Assembly (NCBI GenBank): GCA_004556565.1 | Contig: SFGN01000015.1 | Location: forward strand, 13,301 to 77,300 | Reading direction: 5' to 3' | Source of the DNA: Lachnospiraceae bacterium | GTDB lineage: Bacteria; Bacillota_A; Clostridia; Lachnospirales; Lachnospiraceae | DNA length: 64,000 nucleotides | Shown: one piece after another, positions 18,733 to 29,900 of the stretch | Layout of the letters: the number at the start of each line of letters is the position of its first letter | How positions within the stretch are numbered: position 1 is the stretch's first letter | The notes under the pieces: generated by a model | What the model saw: only the letters and a program-made list of their open reading frames with translations | What the model was told of the DNA's origin: nothing | Databases searched by the model: none | Translations under genes and position numbers: made by a program

Positions 18733-20858
18733 TTTTCTCCCTCCTGTACTTCACAGCCCCATTGCGGCCAGTATAAACGATTCTTAATTACATTTTCATC
18801 AAAATTCAATTCACAGTCTCTTGATGAACAGTCCGGTTTTTCCAAAGAGTCCAGTGTGTACAGCATATTTTCAAAAAATCCGCTCTTACGGATATGTTCT
18901 TGTATCTGCACTTTATGCCACAGACGTTTTCTTGCTTCCAGGGCAGCCTTATCCCGGATTTTATGCAGCTTACCGATATAACCGTTCACGGCATCCAGCT
19001 CATTGATCGTGTTGATATACTCCGAAAAATTTTCTGCCTTTTCAAAATATCCGTTGATAAATAATTCCATCTGTTCTTTCAGAACAGCCATCGACTTTCG
19101 TATTTTCGCCTTAAAATAATAATAAGGGGCATTCCAGACAGTCATAAACAGTACGAAAGATACACCCAGATACATCAGAAATGCAAACAGCATTTCAACA
19201 TTTGAAAATGCATAGGACTGCATCAGAAAATAATGTAAAGCATATAACCCGCCGCCGAGAAGTACCAGCAGGAAGAAATTTGCAATCTGGATCATCTTAT
19301 GACATTTTACAAAAAACCGGACTTCCAGATTACATTGTTCCAATGTATTTTCCAGGTTCAGCTGATCCTGAAAGGTAAGAGATGGGTTCATCTTCGGCTT
19401 TCTAAGCTTCTCCAACAGCTTTTCCTTTTTCTTCTCCATCTGTTCCAGTGTCTCGGAAATATTCTCCTGTGAATACCGGACATCTGTTTTCGGTCCGGAC
19501 TTTAACCGTTCACTCTTTCGTTCTTCCATCTGGAGCTTATATCTGCGGCTTAAATCCCGTGCAAATATCTGAAGCTCCTCCTCCATCTGATTCAGTTTTT
19601 CCTTTAATTCCTGATATGCCTGTGTCCAGCTTTCCTGTGCGATATCTTTCCGTATACTCTTCTTCAGGAACTGGTCCAGTATTTTATGGAATTCATCTGT
19701 ATATTCTTTCTTGTCCTTCGTCAGCAGACCTTTATCCCCCGTCAGCGTCCCGGGCTGTGTGTATTTAGGAGCCGGCTCTCCTCTGGAAAAATCGACAAGT
19801 GTCTGCTCCAGTTGATTCAGCTTATTCTGAAGCCTGCTTTTATAATTCAGGAGCATCGTGCCATATCGTTTCTGGATACCGGTATCATTCGTGGCCTGTT
19901 CCCAGTTCAGCCGGCTTTTTTCCTTGAGTGTATCATTATTCCGGATCTTTTCGTCTTTTCCCTCCAGCTTCAGGTCTGATGTAATATAATCCACGATGCT
20001 TAAAAGGGAAAGCACATTCTGTGACATACTGTTTTTATTAATTTCTTTTCTGAACACACAGTAATGTCCTACACATGACTGCACAAACGTAAACAGGTCA
20101 TTCAGCTTATTATGGATGTTTGGTTTGTTCCGTTTTCGTTTTTCCGCCAGAAACTGCTCCGGATCATCCTGTGCAAACATCTGCTCCAGAATTTTCTGCT
20201 CTTCATAAGTTTCTTTATCCTGCCATATTTCTTCTCCTGTCTCCGGCACGGCAAGCCCGCAGTGCCACTCTAAAAATGCACTGAGGAAACGGCATGTCAC
20301 GGCATCAACCTGGAATATGCCGTCCATCCCGTTTAAAATCTGCCGGAATCTGTCTTCCAGCTCCCAGTCTGTAATTCCCGGCTTCCAGTCAATTCCCAGA
20401 TAGTTCATCAGAACTTCTATGTCACCCGTAAAATCATAACCATCCCGATCCAGATCTTTTTCATCAAAAGTAAAATCCGCATCATAAAGCATTATGACGC
20501 TCACGTTCTTATCCACGGAATCCTTTGACTTAATAAAAATCCTGGCATCCAGCAATCCGAAATAAATTTTCAGAAGCCGGTATAAAATAGTGTCCTGCCA
20601 TCTCGTTTCCGCTGCTTTTTTCCTGCTTTCACGTATTCCGAAAATCAGGCGGTAATCCTGAATCAGGAATGAAGATTTATCAATATAATTTCTGATTTCA
20701 TAAAATGCTTCTTTCAGAGAATTTTTTCCTTCATCTTCAAAAAACTGGACGTTGGACAGGTGAAATTTATGTTCACTTTGAAGTTTGTAAAAAAACATGT
20801 CAAAGTTCGACATATTCAGGCACTGATCTACATTAATATAAAAATTAAAACTTCCCAT
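18729..20858 (-). CDS. Coiled-coil protein with a two-TM hairpin (hypothetical)
   Basis: 709 residues and not recognised. The first 240 residues form an alpha/beta domain containing VSVIMLYDADFTFDEKD, then long heptad-rich helices (about residues 330-520), two closely spaced TM segments (about 525-545 and 555-577) and a further coiled coil. This helix, hairpin, helix plan matches other proteins of the locus. It lies 79 nt downstream of the tubulin-like gene and overlaps the giant membrane-protein gene by 4 nt, so all three are probably one transcript and one complex. Confidence 0.65.
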   Translation of the reverse strand: MGSFNFYINVDQCLNMSNFDMFFYKLQSEHKFHLSNVQFFEDEGKNSLKEAFYEIRNYIDKSSFLIQDYRLIFGIRESRKKAAETRWQDTILYRLLKIYFGLLDARIFIKSKDSVDKNVSVIMLYDADFTFDEKDLDRDGYDFTGDIEVLMNYLGIDWKPGITDWELEDRFRQILNGMDGIFQVDAVTCRFLSAFLEWHCGLAVPETGEEIWQDKETYEEQKILEQMFAQDDPEQFLAEKRKRNKPNIHNKLNDLFTFVQSCVGHYCVFRKEINKNSMSQNVLSLLSIVDYITSDLKLEGKDEKIRNNDTLKEKSRLNWEQATNDTGIQKRYGTMLLNYKSRLQNKLNQLEQTLVDFSRGEPAPKYTQPGTLTGDKGLLTKDKKEYTDEFHKILDQFLKKSIRKDIAQESWTQAYQELKEKLNQMEEELQIFARDLSRRYKLQMEERKSERLKSGPKTDVRYSQENISETLEQMEKKKEKLLEKLRKPKMNPSLTFQDQLNLENTLEQCNLEVRFFVKCHKMIQIANFFLLVLLGGGLYALHYFLMQSYAFSNVEMLFAFLMYLGVSFVLFMTVWNAPYYYFKAKIRKSMAVLKEQMELFINGYFEKAENFSEYINTINELDAVNGYIGKLHKIRDKAALEARKRLWHKVQIQEHIRKSGFFENMLYTLDSLEKPDCSSRDCELNFDENVIKNRLYWPQWGCEVQEGEK

Positions 20859-20937
20859 CCGTACTCTCCTTTTCAGGACAATAACAACAGTTAAAACAGC
20901 GGTGCGCCGTTTCAGGCAAACGCACCGCCGTCTCCCT

Positions 20938-23900
20938 TTATCCCAAATATTTTTCTTTCACAAGTTCCAACACATGTGCCCTGAGCTTCTTTTCGGCAGA
21001 TTTAAATTCAAGCTCCGCCGGAAGCGGCTGACCGGTTTCTGCATATTTCTGGCGCTCGATTTCCTTTTTGCCCACCAGACTGTAACCATACATACGGTGA
21101 AGAATAATCTGGTATGCCTGATTTACAAGCTTCACATTGTCATCGAACATATATGCCAGATACTCCTGAAGCACCAGCTTCAGACCGGTGAAAAGCGAAG
21201 ACCATTTCTTGTTGTCCATCTTCGGGTACATCATCAGGAAAATATCCAGAATATTTTCATCTTCGTCATCCTTTTCTGTTTTCTGTGACTGGACAAGATC
21301 TTCAATAAACCATGTATCCTGAATCATCTCCATCATTTCGTCAGCATCCAGATAGCCTTTGATATTTTTCATCATGATTCTGGCCTGTGACAGAATGTAT
21401 TTCTTCCATTTTCTGTTAAATTTCAGGGATTCAAACAAATCCACATATCCGTTTCCGATGGCCTTGCCCTGGCAGCGTACCTTTACCGCCTGAGATCCTG
21501 CTATCAGATACCAGTATTCACGGGAGTCTTCTTCATCAAGCTTTGTCCTTACAAAAGTGTCCATTCCCATAGCGTAAACAAAGGCTTTCAATATCTCTCT
21601 GCGGGATTTATCACGCTCTTTGACTCCAAGCGGCGGAATAAATCCTTCCTCGTGCCAGTAACGGTTCAGATGCGGGTTTACGACTGTTTTATAAGCATCC
21701 TTCCCTTCTTCCGTCGGTTCTTTTCCAAGATTGTTGATACGGATTTCATATACTTTTGCATATTCAGAATCAGGTCTGTATTTCACAAGATTTTCAATCA
21801 TATATTTATGCTTTGCCTTGAGACATATAATCTCATAAGGGGAGAATTCCGGCTCCATCAGAATGCTGACAGGCTGATTGTCGGTCGCCTCACAGCATTC
21901 CGGGACAAGATGCTCCTTCGTCGCATTCTTGCTCGGCTTCCCTTCTGACTGTTCTGCCGCTTCCGGATTGATTGCCAGATAAATCGTCTCTGTAATATCC
22001 CTTTCATCCTGAACCGCAAACATAGGAGCTGCCATTTTCATCGCCTTTTCCACCAGTTCTTTTTCATATGCGATCCGTCTTCCCTCATAATCCGGATCAG
22101 TATCCGGACGCAGCCCGGTCGTTAACTGAAGTTCTTTTTCGATTGCCTGTTTGATCGTCATATTGACAACACCCTTGCCTTTGCTCAGCACGATCGTGCG
22201 GAGTGTGTCTACAACGCCGATTGTGAACAGCTCATTCAGGCGTGTATCGATTCCCTCATCCCTCTTCTGCTTCTGAATTTCAGTAAGTTGTTTATTCTTA
22301 TCTGCCAGAACCGTGCATACTTCACTGAATACACCTGTAAAAATCGCTGTCTTCGTATCTTCAGGAAGCTCAAATTCTGCCTGTACCTTAAAATCTTCAT
22401 ACATTGCCTGGAAACTTTCCGGAGAAGCATAAACACTGAGCTGTCCGTACGGATTCTCGATAAAACTTCTTTCCAGGGTGGCGATACGCACATCATTGAT
22501 GTTCACCTGTTCGCTGATGCCTGAAAAGAACTCGGCATAATATTCTGCCAGCTTAAGGAAACGTTCTTTTAACAGACGGTATGTATTCAGGAGCAGCGAA
22601 CAGCGTCCATAAGACTCCAGTGTCTGCACCTGTGTGGCCGCCATCTGCTGGAATTTGCTTGTGAGGGTACGCAGCGGCTTCTTACCCGTCTGAATGACCG
22701 GAAGTTTTTTATTGCGGATCATAGCAACCGCGGCATTTGCATTCTGAATGCCGTCTTCAGCATTCCCATAAAAGTCAATGCTCTCATATTCATACAAATC
22801 CAGCCCCGAAAGCTTGCTCTGAAGCTCCATGATTTTCTTTTCCAGGGTATTTAATACATGATAACAGAGAAAACGTGCTGCCACGGGATGTACATTTGCC
22901 AGTGTTTTATAGATGCAGAGCTCGCTGTCTTTTTTCATATCTAATGAACCCATGCTTACCGGGAACACTTCATTTGCGATCTGATATCTGCTTTCATTTA
23001 CCACCTTTGTGATGATCTTCTGCAAAGACTCCAGCTCACCGTAAACTCTTGAGACCTCTCTGTCCGCGACGTCAAGATCACTGAGCTTCTTAAGATTTAC
23101 TTCACATTCTTTCTTTGACATCTGAATCTCTTCCTGACTCAGAATGTCGTCCACTTCCGTCTCTATATTGCGGAAAATAAATGCCGATTTGCAGATTTCT
23201 CCGTCTACCTTGTCACCTGTATCAATATAAGCATGACTCCGGAGCATGCCAAGTCTGCTTCCCTGCTTTCCGCTGGTCTCTTTTTCAAACAGACGGACAT
23301 AAGCTTCTTCTATCTTCGGAATCGCTGCGGTCGGATCAGATTTCTGTCTGTCCTGCGCTTCCTTTTTCTCCGCCTCATACAAACGATCCAGAAGCAGCCA
23401 TTCTTCACTTACAAGCTCTTTCACCCATCTCATTGTGACGTATTCTCTTGCCTGCTCATACGGATAACGCAGTACACACATACCGGCACTGGAATAGCGG
23501 TTCATACCGCCGCCTTCCATATCCTGAAGAACCGTATTGTCAAGAATACCCGCATCCTCAGCTTTGACCGGAGTAAATAGCAATGTGAAAATCATCTTTG
23601 CAATCTGATCTTTTACCGTGCCGATAGAAGCATTGCCGATACCGCCCATGTTATCCGTTCCTTCAATAAGGTAAAATGCATCGTACGGGATGTTTGCACC
23701 TTCCGATGCAAGATGTTCAATATCTTCATCCATTTCATCAACATCCATATCATCCAGAAGACTGAAACCAAATTCACTTTTTACTCTGGATTCTACCAGG
23801 CGGCTTCTGATTTCATGCTTCACATCCTGGCGGTCACTTTTTTCATAATGCTCGATCTTGAGAAGATTTTCTTCGTCCTCTTCAATCTGCGTCAGATAAA

Positions 23901-24531
23901 ACTTGTTCAATTCCTTCATGCATGCATATGCGTTTACCATGACCGCATCCCTGTTGATTCTGGACGGCTGCACATTCTTTGTAATGTCCGCACTCATGAA
24001 CATGCCGCGGACACGGATATTTTTAATGGCATACTCTTTTTTCAGCAGGTTACGGATATAGAACGGTATCTGGAGGAACAGTCCTGCCCCTGTACCTCCT
24101 GTAATAGAGCCTACAAGAAATACATTAAAGGCTGTATTGTCCTTATCTCCGGTATGCTTAAGGATTCTCTTGATTTCTTCATCCAGAGGGATAAAACGAC
24201 CGTCTTCAATCGACGCAAGTGCCGCCAGCCTGGAGATCGCGCGGATCTGGCCCGCCCCGGTAAGCATACCTCTGTTCACCGTAAATTTATTCACCGGAAA
24301 CCATTCTTTATATTCCGGATGTTCAATAATATAGTCTTTCACGAGATGCTCATCACTTGTTCGGATAGATTTGATGGAAAGCTTTTTCAAATCTTCAACG
24401 TTTGTGTCCAGTCCCACTACTCCGACGTATTCCTTTTCTTCCTTTCCAAGCATGCTGCTGGTGATATCCGCGATCGAGCATCCGATTCCCCCCAGCCCTA
24501 CCAGCAGTGTTGGTACTTTGTTCATTGACAT
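20938..24531 (-). CDS. Tubulin-superfamily GTPase-like protein (Tubulin_2-type)
   Basis: 1197 residues. The N-terminal GTPase fold shows VGLGGIG at residues 11-17 and the tubulin/FtsZ signature as GSITGGTGAGLF (residues 141-152, GGTGAG equivalent to GGGTGSG), with an earlier TGAGQIRA loop; the remaining 800 residues are mostly helical. It is far larger than FtsZ or TubZ. Large FtsZ/tubulin relatives found next to vWA-domain and membrane proteins have been proposed to remodel membranes; that is family knowledge. The start follows AAAGGAG by 7 nt. It is flanked by the vWA-like gene and the coiled-coil gene. Polymerisation and GTP hydrolysis are predicted only. Confidence 0.85.
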   Translation of the reverse strand: MSMNKVPTLLVGLGGIGCSIADITSSMLGKEEKEYVGVVGLDTNVEDLKKLSIKSIRTSDEHLVKDYIIEHPEYKEWFPVNKFTVNRGMLTGAGQIRAISRLAALASIEDGRFIPLDEEIKRILKHTGDKDNTAFNVFLVGSITGGTGAGLFLQIPFYIRNLLKKEYAIKNIRVRGMFMSADITKNVQPSRINRDAVMVNAYACMKELNKFYLTQIEEDEENLLKIEHYEKSDRQDVKHEIRSRLVESRVKSEFGFSLLDDMDVDEMDEDIEHLASEGANIPYDAFYLIEGTDNMGGIGNASIGTVKDQIAKMIFTLLFTPVKAEDAGILDNTVLQDMEGGGMNRYSSAGMCVLRYPYEQAREYVTMRWVKELVSEEWLLLDRLYEAEKKEAQDRQKSDPTAAIPKIEEAYVRLFEKETSGKQGSRLGMLRSHAYIDTGDKVDGEICKSAFIFRNIETEVDDILSQEEIQMSKKECEVNLKKLSDLDVADREVSRVYGELESLQKIITKVVNESRYQIANEVFPVSMGSLDMKKDSELCIYKTLANVHPVAARFLCYHVLNTLEKKIMELQSKLSGLDLYEYESIDFYGNAEDGIQNANAAVAMIRNKKLPVIQTGKKPLRTLTSKFQQMAATQVQTLESYGRCSLLLNTYRLLKERFLKLAEYYAEFFSGISEQVNINDVRIATLERSFIENPYGQLSVYASPESFQAMYEDFKVQAEFELPEDTKTAIFTGVFSEVCTVLADKNKQLTEIQKQKRDEGIDTRLNELFTIGVVDTLRTIVLSKGKGVVNMTIKQAIEKELQLTTGLRPDTDPDYEGRRIAYEKELVEKAMKMAAPMFAVQDERDITETIYLAINPEAAEQSEGKPSKNATKEHLVPECCEATDNQPVSILMEPEFSPYEIICLKAKHKYMIENLVKYRPDSEYAKVYEIRINNLGKEPTEEGKDAYKTVVNPHLNRYWHEEGFIPPLGVKERDKSRREILKAFVYAMGMDTFVRTKLDEEDSREYWYLIAGSQAVKVRCQGKAIGNGYVDLFESLKFNRKWKKYILSQARIMMKNIKGYLDADEMMEMIQDTWFIEDLVQSQKTEKDDEDENILDIFLMMYPKMDNKKWSSLFTGLKLVLQEYLAYMFDDNVKLVNQAYQIILHRMYGYSLVGKKEIERQKYAETGQPLPAELEFKSAEKKLRAHVLELVKEKYLG

Positions 24532-24558
24532 AATTTTTCTCTCCTTTAAATGTTTTTT

Positions 24559-26004
24559 CTAATGTAACGTAATGCGGTATAACCGGGTGCCCTGCTTCAG
24601 ATAAAATGCCTGTGCCCCAAGGGAAACAGTTGCCGTAATCTTATCCTCATTGCCCTGCACCTTTTTCAGCCCTGCGCAGACACCGCTGAAATTGCGGAGC
24701 GGATTCCCCGCTGAGTTTCCAAACGCATCATAATTCAGCACGGTACTCTTCTTAATATAAGCTCCGCCGCATCCGTCGGCAATAACACGGATGCCTCCTA
24801 CCAGCTTCGTACACGCCCCTTTCGGAAGGAAAAGATCTCCGCCGAATTTTTTAAGGATCACTTCCTCACTTTCCGTTGTCATAAGCTTTCCTTCCCCAAG
24901 CGCGCCTTTTGCCACATATACCTCAATTTTCAAGGTCTGGCCGTCGAACTTCGCTTTGATAAAGAAAATATAAATCAGATAGAACACGATCAACAGGAAT
25001 ATTACCACTTTAATCAGATCAATCCAGTCCGCCAGTGACGGGACGACTTCAAAAGTTCCCTCGGCTGTAACCGCAGTATCATTTTCCAGTGCAACGGTCA
25101 CAGTATAGGTACCCGCTTTTATCAGAAATGTCGGAAAACCGAAGTTCTTCGGATACGGGCTGTATGTACCGTCATCATTAAGCTTAAGACCGACAGATGC
25201 GCTTTTGAAGCCGAGTCTGTTATAAAACTCTTTGATTCCACTGTTATCGACTGAGACATCTTTAACTTTCAGCTTCATGCCGTCCTGCTGCTCCTTTGTC
25301 AAAGGAGTGCCGTCACCCGTAATCTGGAATTTTACCAGCTCTCCGTCCACCTCATAGCTGACCTTCCAGGTGATTCCTGCCGGCAGCTTTTTCTCATCGA
25401 TTTCCTCTCCGGTATCCGGGTCAGTCGGGATAATCTCAATGTCAACTTCATCTCCCGCCGCAAGTGCTGACGGGTCATCGACCTCGATTCCGTTTCTCGT
25501 CATAACCGCCTTCATCTTAATTGCCGGCTGATACATGACAACGACATTTGCAAGATCTACATCCTCCGAAAAGGTTATCGTATAATCTCCTGCCGGAATC
25601 ACACTTGAACCGTTGTTGACAACTGCGGCATTTCCGAACAATGATGTGTTCGTATTAGCATTTGATTTTTCCGGATATTTCAGAGGCACGTTGCGGTCGA
25701 TTGTCAGCTCGGTTTCCGATTTTACACCGGTTACTGTTGCGTTAGAGCTCTGTGAAAAAACAGATATAGTGTACATTGGAATATCGGAATGTACTTTTAT
25801 TGTTTTTCCGTCCGTCCGGGCTATCTGACTGCTTTCAAACTTCAGCCTTCCTGAAATTTTATTTGCAATGTCAGAAAGCACCGAAACGATATCTGTATCC
25901 GCCTCATCATAAGATGCAAGGCCGCGGCTTGAATCTTCCTTAATCTTTACAGCCGATGCGCCGATTCCCATATAACTGATATATACGGAGCTGCCGTTGC
26001 TCAT
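24559..26004 (-). CDS. vWA-like membrane protein, probably truncated at the N-terminus
   Basis: 481 residues as read. It begins with YISYMGIGASAVKI and ADTDIVSVLSDIANKISGR, which looks like the last strand and helix of a von Willebrand A domain, not its start; the metal-binding DxSxS part is missing. Next come an Ig-like beta domain, a TM segment near residues 329-350 and a cytoplasmic beta-rich tail that resembles a small FHA-like or AMIN-like sandwich. No good ribosome site precedes the ATG, and the in-frame sequence stays open for about 70 nt upstream without a start codon. I infer that a deletion removed the 5' part. Full vWA partners are usual for this tubulin-like family. Confidence 0.6.
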   Translation of the reverse strand: MSNGSSVYISYMGIGASAVKIKEDSSRGLASYDEADTDIVSVLSDIANKISGRLKFESSQIARTDGKTIKVHSDIPMYTISVFSQSSNATVTGVKSETELTIDRNVPLKYPEKSNANTNTSLFGNAAVVNNGSSVIPAGDYTITFSEDVDLANVVVMYQPAIKMKAVMTRNGIEVDDPSALAAGDEVDIEIIPTDPDTGEEIDEKKLPAGITWKVSYEVDGELVKFQITGDGTPLTKEQQDGMKLKVKDVSVDNSGIKEFYNRLGFKSASVGLKLNDDGTYSPYPKNFGFPTFLIKAGTYTVTVALENDTAVTAEGTFEVVPSLADWIDLIKVVIFLLIVFYLIYIFFIKAKFDGQTLKIEVYVAKGALGEGKLMTTESEEVILKKFGGDLFLPKGACTKLVGGIRVIADGCGGAYIKKSTVLNYDAFGNSAGNPLRNFSGVCAGLKKVQGNEDKITATVSLGAQAFYLKQGTRLYRITLH

Positions 26005-26313
26005 CGTTGTCCCTGCGTAATTGTCAAGCGTCTCTTCCAGTGTGGAACTATAAAGCTTCTCCTTAAATATTTTTTTTCATATTGCTTTTCCTGACACATT
26101 TTCCGACACATTTTCTGACATATGCTTTTCCCCGTGTCCATACAGTAAAACATATCCTGAAATGTACTTTTTAACCGGCTTTTTTCATTGAAAATCATGT
26201 TTCTTTGTTCTATACTGTTTCTGTCATTTGACTCTGCATTTGCGGCACTGTTTTTCCTTATATTTATTATCGCCGTTGATATTTTTACATTCAGAAAGGA
26301 GATATCCCCTATT

Positions 26314-26865
26314 ATGAGAAAAGTAATAAAGAAATCCGAACCGGTTTATGCTTATCAGCTTGGAGCAGGATCCGATGCAGAAAAAGAAATGATTGCAGAA
26401 GGGAAAATCCGCCTGATGCCGGATGACAGTTTTGAGCTTTTTTCTCAGGAAGCCTTCCTCAGACATGGTGAGACAGCACTGCTAGGCGATTATTTCAAAA
26501 TAGACAGCAGCGGTTATCCTTATCCTAACCAAAAGGAATGGTTTGAGGAAAATCACAGACACCTCGGCGCAGACCGGTATCTCCAGATTTCAAAACCGCT
26601 TGATGCCTGGGAATCCGGAGATGACATTTCCGAAGAAATTCAATTTTTGCTGGACACACGAAGAATGACATTACATCCTGATGACGAGGCACATTATTTT
26701 CGTGCATTTCTCTGGGGTGCCCCCCTTGCCGCGGCAAAAAATGCGATAGTGATACTCTATCGTGTAGATCGCGATGAAAACGACACGATTACAGATATCT
26801 CATTTAATTTTATAGAAAGAAATGAGTTTGCCAAAACCTATCTATATATCAGACCAATAGAATAA
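26314..26865 (+). CDS. Hypothetical protein (183 aa)
   Basis: Not recognised. A soluble, acidic protein with Trp/Tyr-rich segments (YPYPNQKEWFEENHRHL, YRVDRDENDTITDI). The start at 26314 is chosen because an AAAGGAG site lies upstream (spacing slightly long); an alternative upstream ATG would add a hydrophobic 42-residue leader but lacks any site. It precedes the TIR gene on the same strand by about 100 nt and could be its partner; this is only positional. Confidence 0.55.
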   Translation: MRKVIKKSEPVYAYQLGAGSDAEKEMIAEGKIRLMPDDSFELFSQEAFLRHGETALLGDYFKIDSSGYPYPNQKEWFEENHRHLGADRYLQISKPLDAWESGDDISEEIQFLLDTRRMTLHPDDEAHYFRAFLWGAPLAAAKNAIVILYRVDRDENDTITDISFNFIERNEFAKTYLYIRPIE

Positions 26866-26962
26866 ACCGGCATATCCTGCGAAGCAATCGCAGGCTGTAT
26901 TCTGCCTTCTTTATATTGCCGATATGACCGGAAACAATAGACAACATTTAAGGAGCAACCAT

Positions 26963-29900
26963 ATGGAAAATACTACTGACATCCACTATGACGCATTTAT
27001 CAGCTACAAACATCTTGAACCGGATTCCATCATCGCTCAAAAGCTTCATCATATGCTTGAGCATTATCATATTCCAAAAAGGATTCAGAAGCTCACCGGA
27101 AAGAAGAAATTTTCCCGCGTGTTCCGCGACCGCGAAGAGCTGCCCCTTTCCGCAGATCTTGGAGAAAATATTCAGGAAGCGCTGGAACATTCTGACTTTC
27201 TGATCGTCATCTGTTCTCCCGAGTCAAAGGAATCTCAATGGGTTCAGCGGGAAGTCGCTACTTTTCTGGAATACCATGACCAGAATCAGGTACTGACGCT
27301 TCTTGTCAAAGGTGAGCCGGAAGACGCTTTTCCGGAAGTTCTATGCTATAAGGAAAAGGTCGTCCTTGAAGACGGGGAGGAAATCACCATCCGTATGCAG
27401 ACTGAGCCGATGGCGGCAGACATCCGCGGCAACAGCCTGAAAGAAATGAGCAAAAAATTAAAGCAGGAATTCCTGCGTATTGCTGCGCCGATGCTTTCGT
27501 GTACTTATGACGATCTGCGCCAGCGCCACAGAGAATACAGATTCCGGCAGATTCTCGCCGCTTCCGGAGTTGTCTGCCTTCTTGCCGTATGTTTTATGGC
27601 TTATGCATTCCGTCAGGCTTCACTTATCAACGAACGTTATCAGGAGGCTCGGCGGAATCAGGCCCGATATCTGTCTGAAATCTCCGGTGAACTTCTCAAG
27701 TCCGGTGACCGGCACGGCGCACTGAAAACCGCACTTGCCATCGTACCGGAAGATGAGGACTCAGATGAACCTGTTGTCCCGGAGCAGATGTATGCCCTGA
27801 ACAATGCATTGTATTCCTATCAAAACACAGACACAATAAACTTCCTGCCTGACAGAATGGTTCTTCTGGACGGCCAAAGTACAGAAAGCGGCACCTTCAG
27901 TTCCCTGGGAAATCTGTATTTCTGCCTGGATCAGACCGGACATGCTTATGTATTGGACACCCAAACCGGTGACTGCATTCAAAAAATTGCAGCAGCTGAA
28001 CTGCCGGAGATGACAAACTCCACTTTTACATCTTTCAGACAGATTTCCGATACGCAGCTTGTGCTGTTTTCCAAAAATCACATCATAAATGTGAAGTCCG
28101 AAGAGGACAACTCTCTTCATGTGATAACTCTGAACGACAGCCACTCTGTCAATTATCTGAGTGCCGCGAATGCTTCCATCGCAGCTATAGCAGCCTCAGG
28201 ATGTGTGGCGGTCTATGATTTGGAAAGCGGGCAATGTATACTGGAGCTTCCTTACGATTCCGACAATGAAGGGCAGTCTTACAATGTGAATTCCACCGAA
28301 CTCTCACCTTCCGGCAACCTGCTCGCTGTCGGGCTTGGAAACCGGTTTTCCGACGAACAGCCGACAAAGGGACTGGCAGTAGTTTCCCTGACAGACGGCA
28401 CAATGGAGCTTCTTTCGTCTGAAGAGACAAAAAAAATTTTCTTTATAGATGATACGCACCTGGCGGCCATCCACTCCCGGTATACAGTCGGATATGATTA
28501 TCCTTCTATAGATAATCCGGAAACACTTTTCAGCGTCGTAATCTATGACCTCACCACAAATCAGCCTGTATGGACAGGCCCGGAGGTCACGCTCAGCAGT
28601 ATATACATTCCGCTGGATATTGATCTGTTTACAGCCGCTCCTGACGGCGAAACAGAACAAAATGTACTTGCAGTAACGATTAAAAACCAGCTTCTCCTTT
28701 TAAACGCAGAAACGGGAGAAGTCATACAGACACGTAACTATAATTCCGACATTGTGGGCATTGGGCAATACGACAGCCAACGGCTCCTGGTCGGATTAAA
28801 TGACGGAAGTATTAAACTATCCACCTTCGGCAATATGACCACTGCACTTTCCGTGGGGCAGATTTCCTCAGATGTTTCGTATTTTGCATATAATCCGGAG
28901 GAACATATGATTATTCAGACCTGCAGTGAGAGCCGTTCTCTCGTTTTCAGCCGGATTATCACGGATGAACATACACAAAGGCTTCCTTCACAAAATTATG
29001 TATCTTCTGTCAATTATCTGACCGTGGAAACCGAAGAGGGAGATACCAGAACTTTCCGGTGTCTGAGGAATCTCGGGCTGTTCGGCGGAACAAAGCCGGA
29101 GTTCTCGATCTGGGAAGCCGGGACAGACACAGAGCTCTGTCATATAACCGCAGAAAGCGAGTCTGACTATCTGGATAATATTTCAATCGGATATACAGAC
29201 GGGCATCTGATCCTGTATTATACAAGAATTAATTATGAAGAACAGGAACAGGAGATACATATTATAAGTCTGGAAAGCGGGGAAGAACTGTTCTCTAAGA
29301 ACTATTACGACGATCTTGACTGGCGTCTTTGGCAGCTTGTACGGAACATCACTTATGCCCCTTCCATGGAACAGGCTGCAGTTTTCCTTGAAAATTATAC
29401 CGATAACAGCGGGTTTGCCTTCATTGAGCTGACCGGAGACAGCTTTATTTTCCCCGATATTGAAAAAGCTCTGATTCCCCAGGAAAACATCTGCTCATTG
29501 CTGTATTCCTGCGACAGCCGTTATCTGATTGTGATCAGCTCTGAAAGCGGAAATAACTATGAGAGCAGCTACCAATTAAAAGTATGGGATATTGAAGCCG
29601 GTGACTGGTTATTGATTGACGGCAGCGATACTTATACAGACCTGAAAAAAGAGACCGCTGTAATTTCCGGAAAGACAACTCCGGTTATCGCGGTTTATTC
29701 CGATGAAGACAAGATTGATATCATTGACCTTGACTCCGGTGAGATCACGCACTCCATTCCGTTCGTAGGATTTGAATCCGATGATTTTGCATTTATCGAC
29801 AATGATGAATATCTGATTACCTGCGGAGAGAACACTTACCTGACTCTCTGGGATATTGAAGAAGAAAAAATCATGATGCAGGACACCGAATCCTTTGATT

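Noticed and set aside
23713..24528. 271-codon plus-strand open frame opposite the tubulin-like gene
   Set aside because: Antisense shadow of a gene with clear family motifs; no ribosome site.
26188..26313. Upstream extension of the 183-residue protein giving a hydrophobic leader
   Set aside because: The upstream ATG lacks a ribosome site, while an AAAGGAG lies before the internal ATG; the leader is probably translated spacer.
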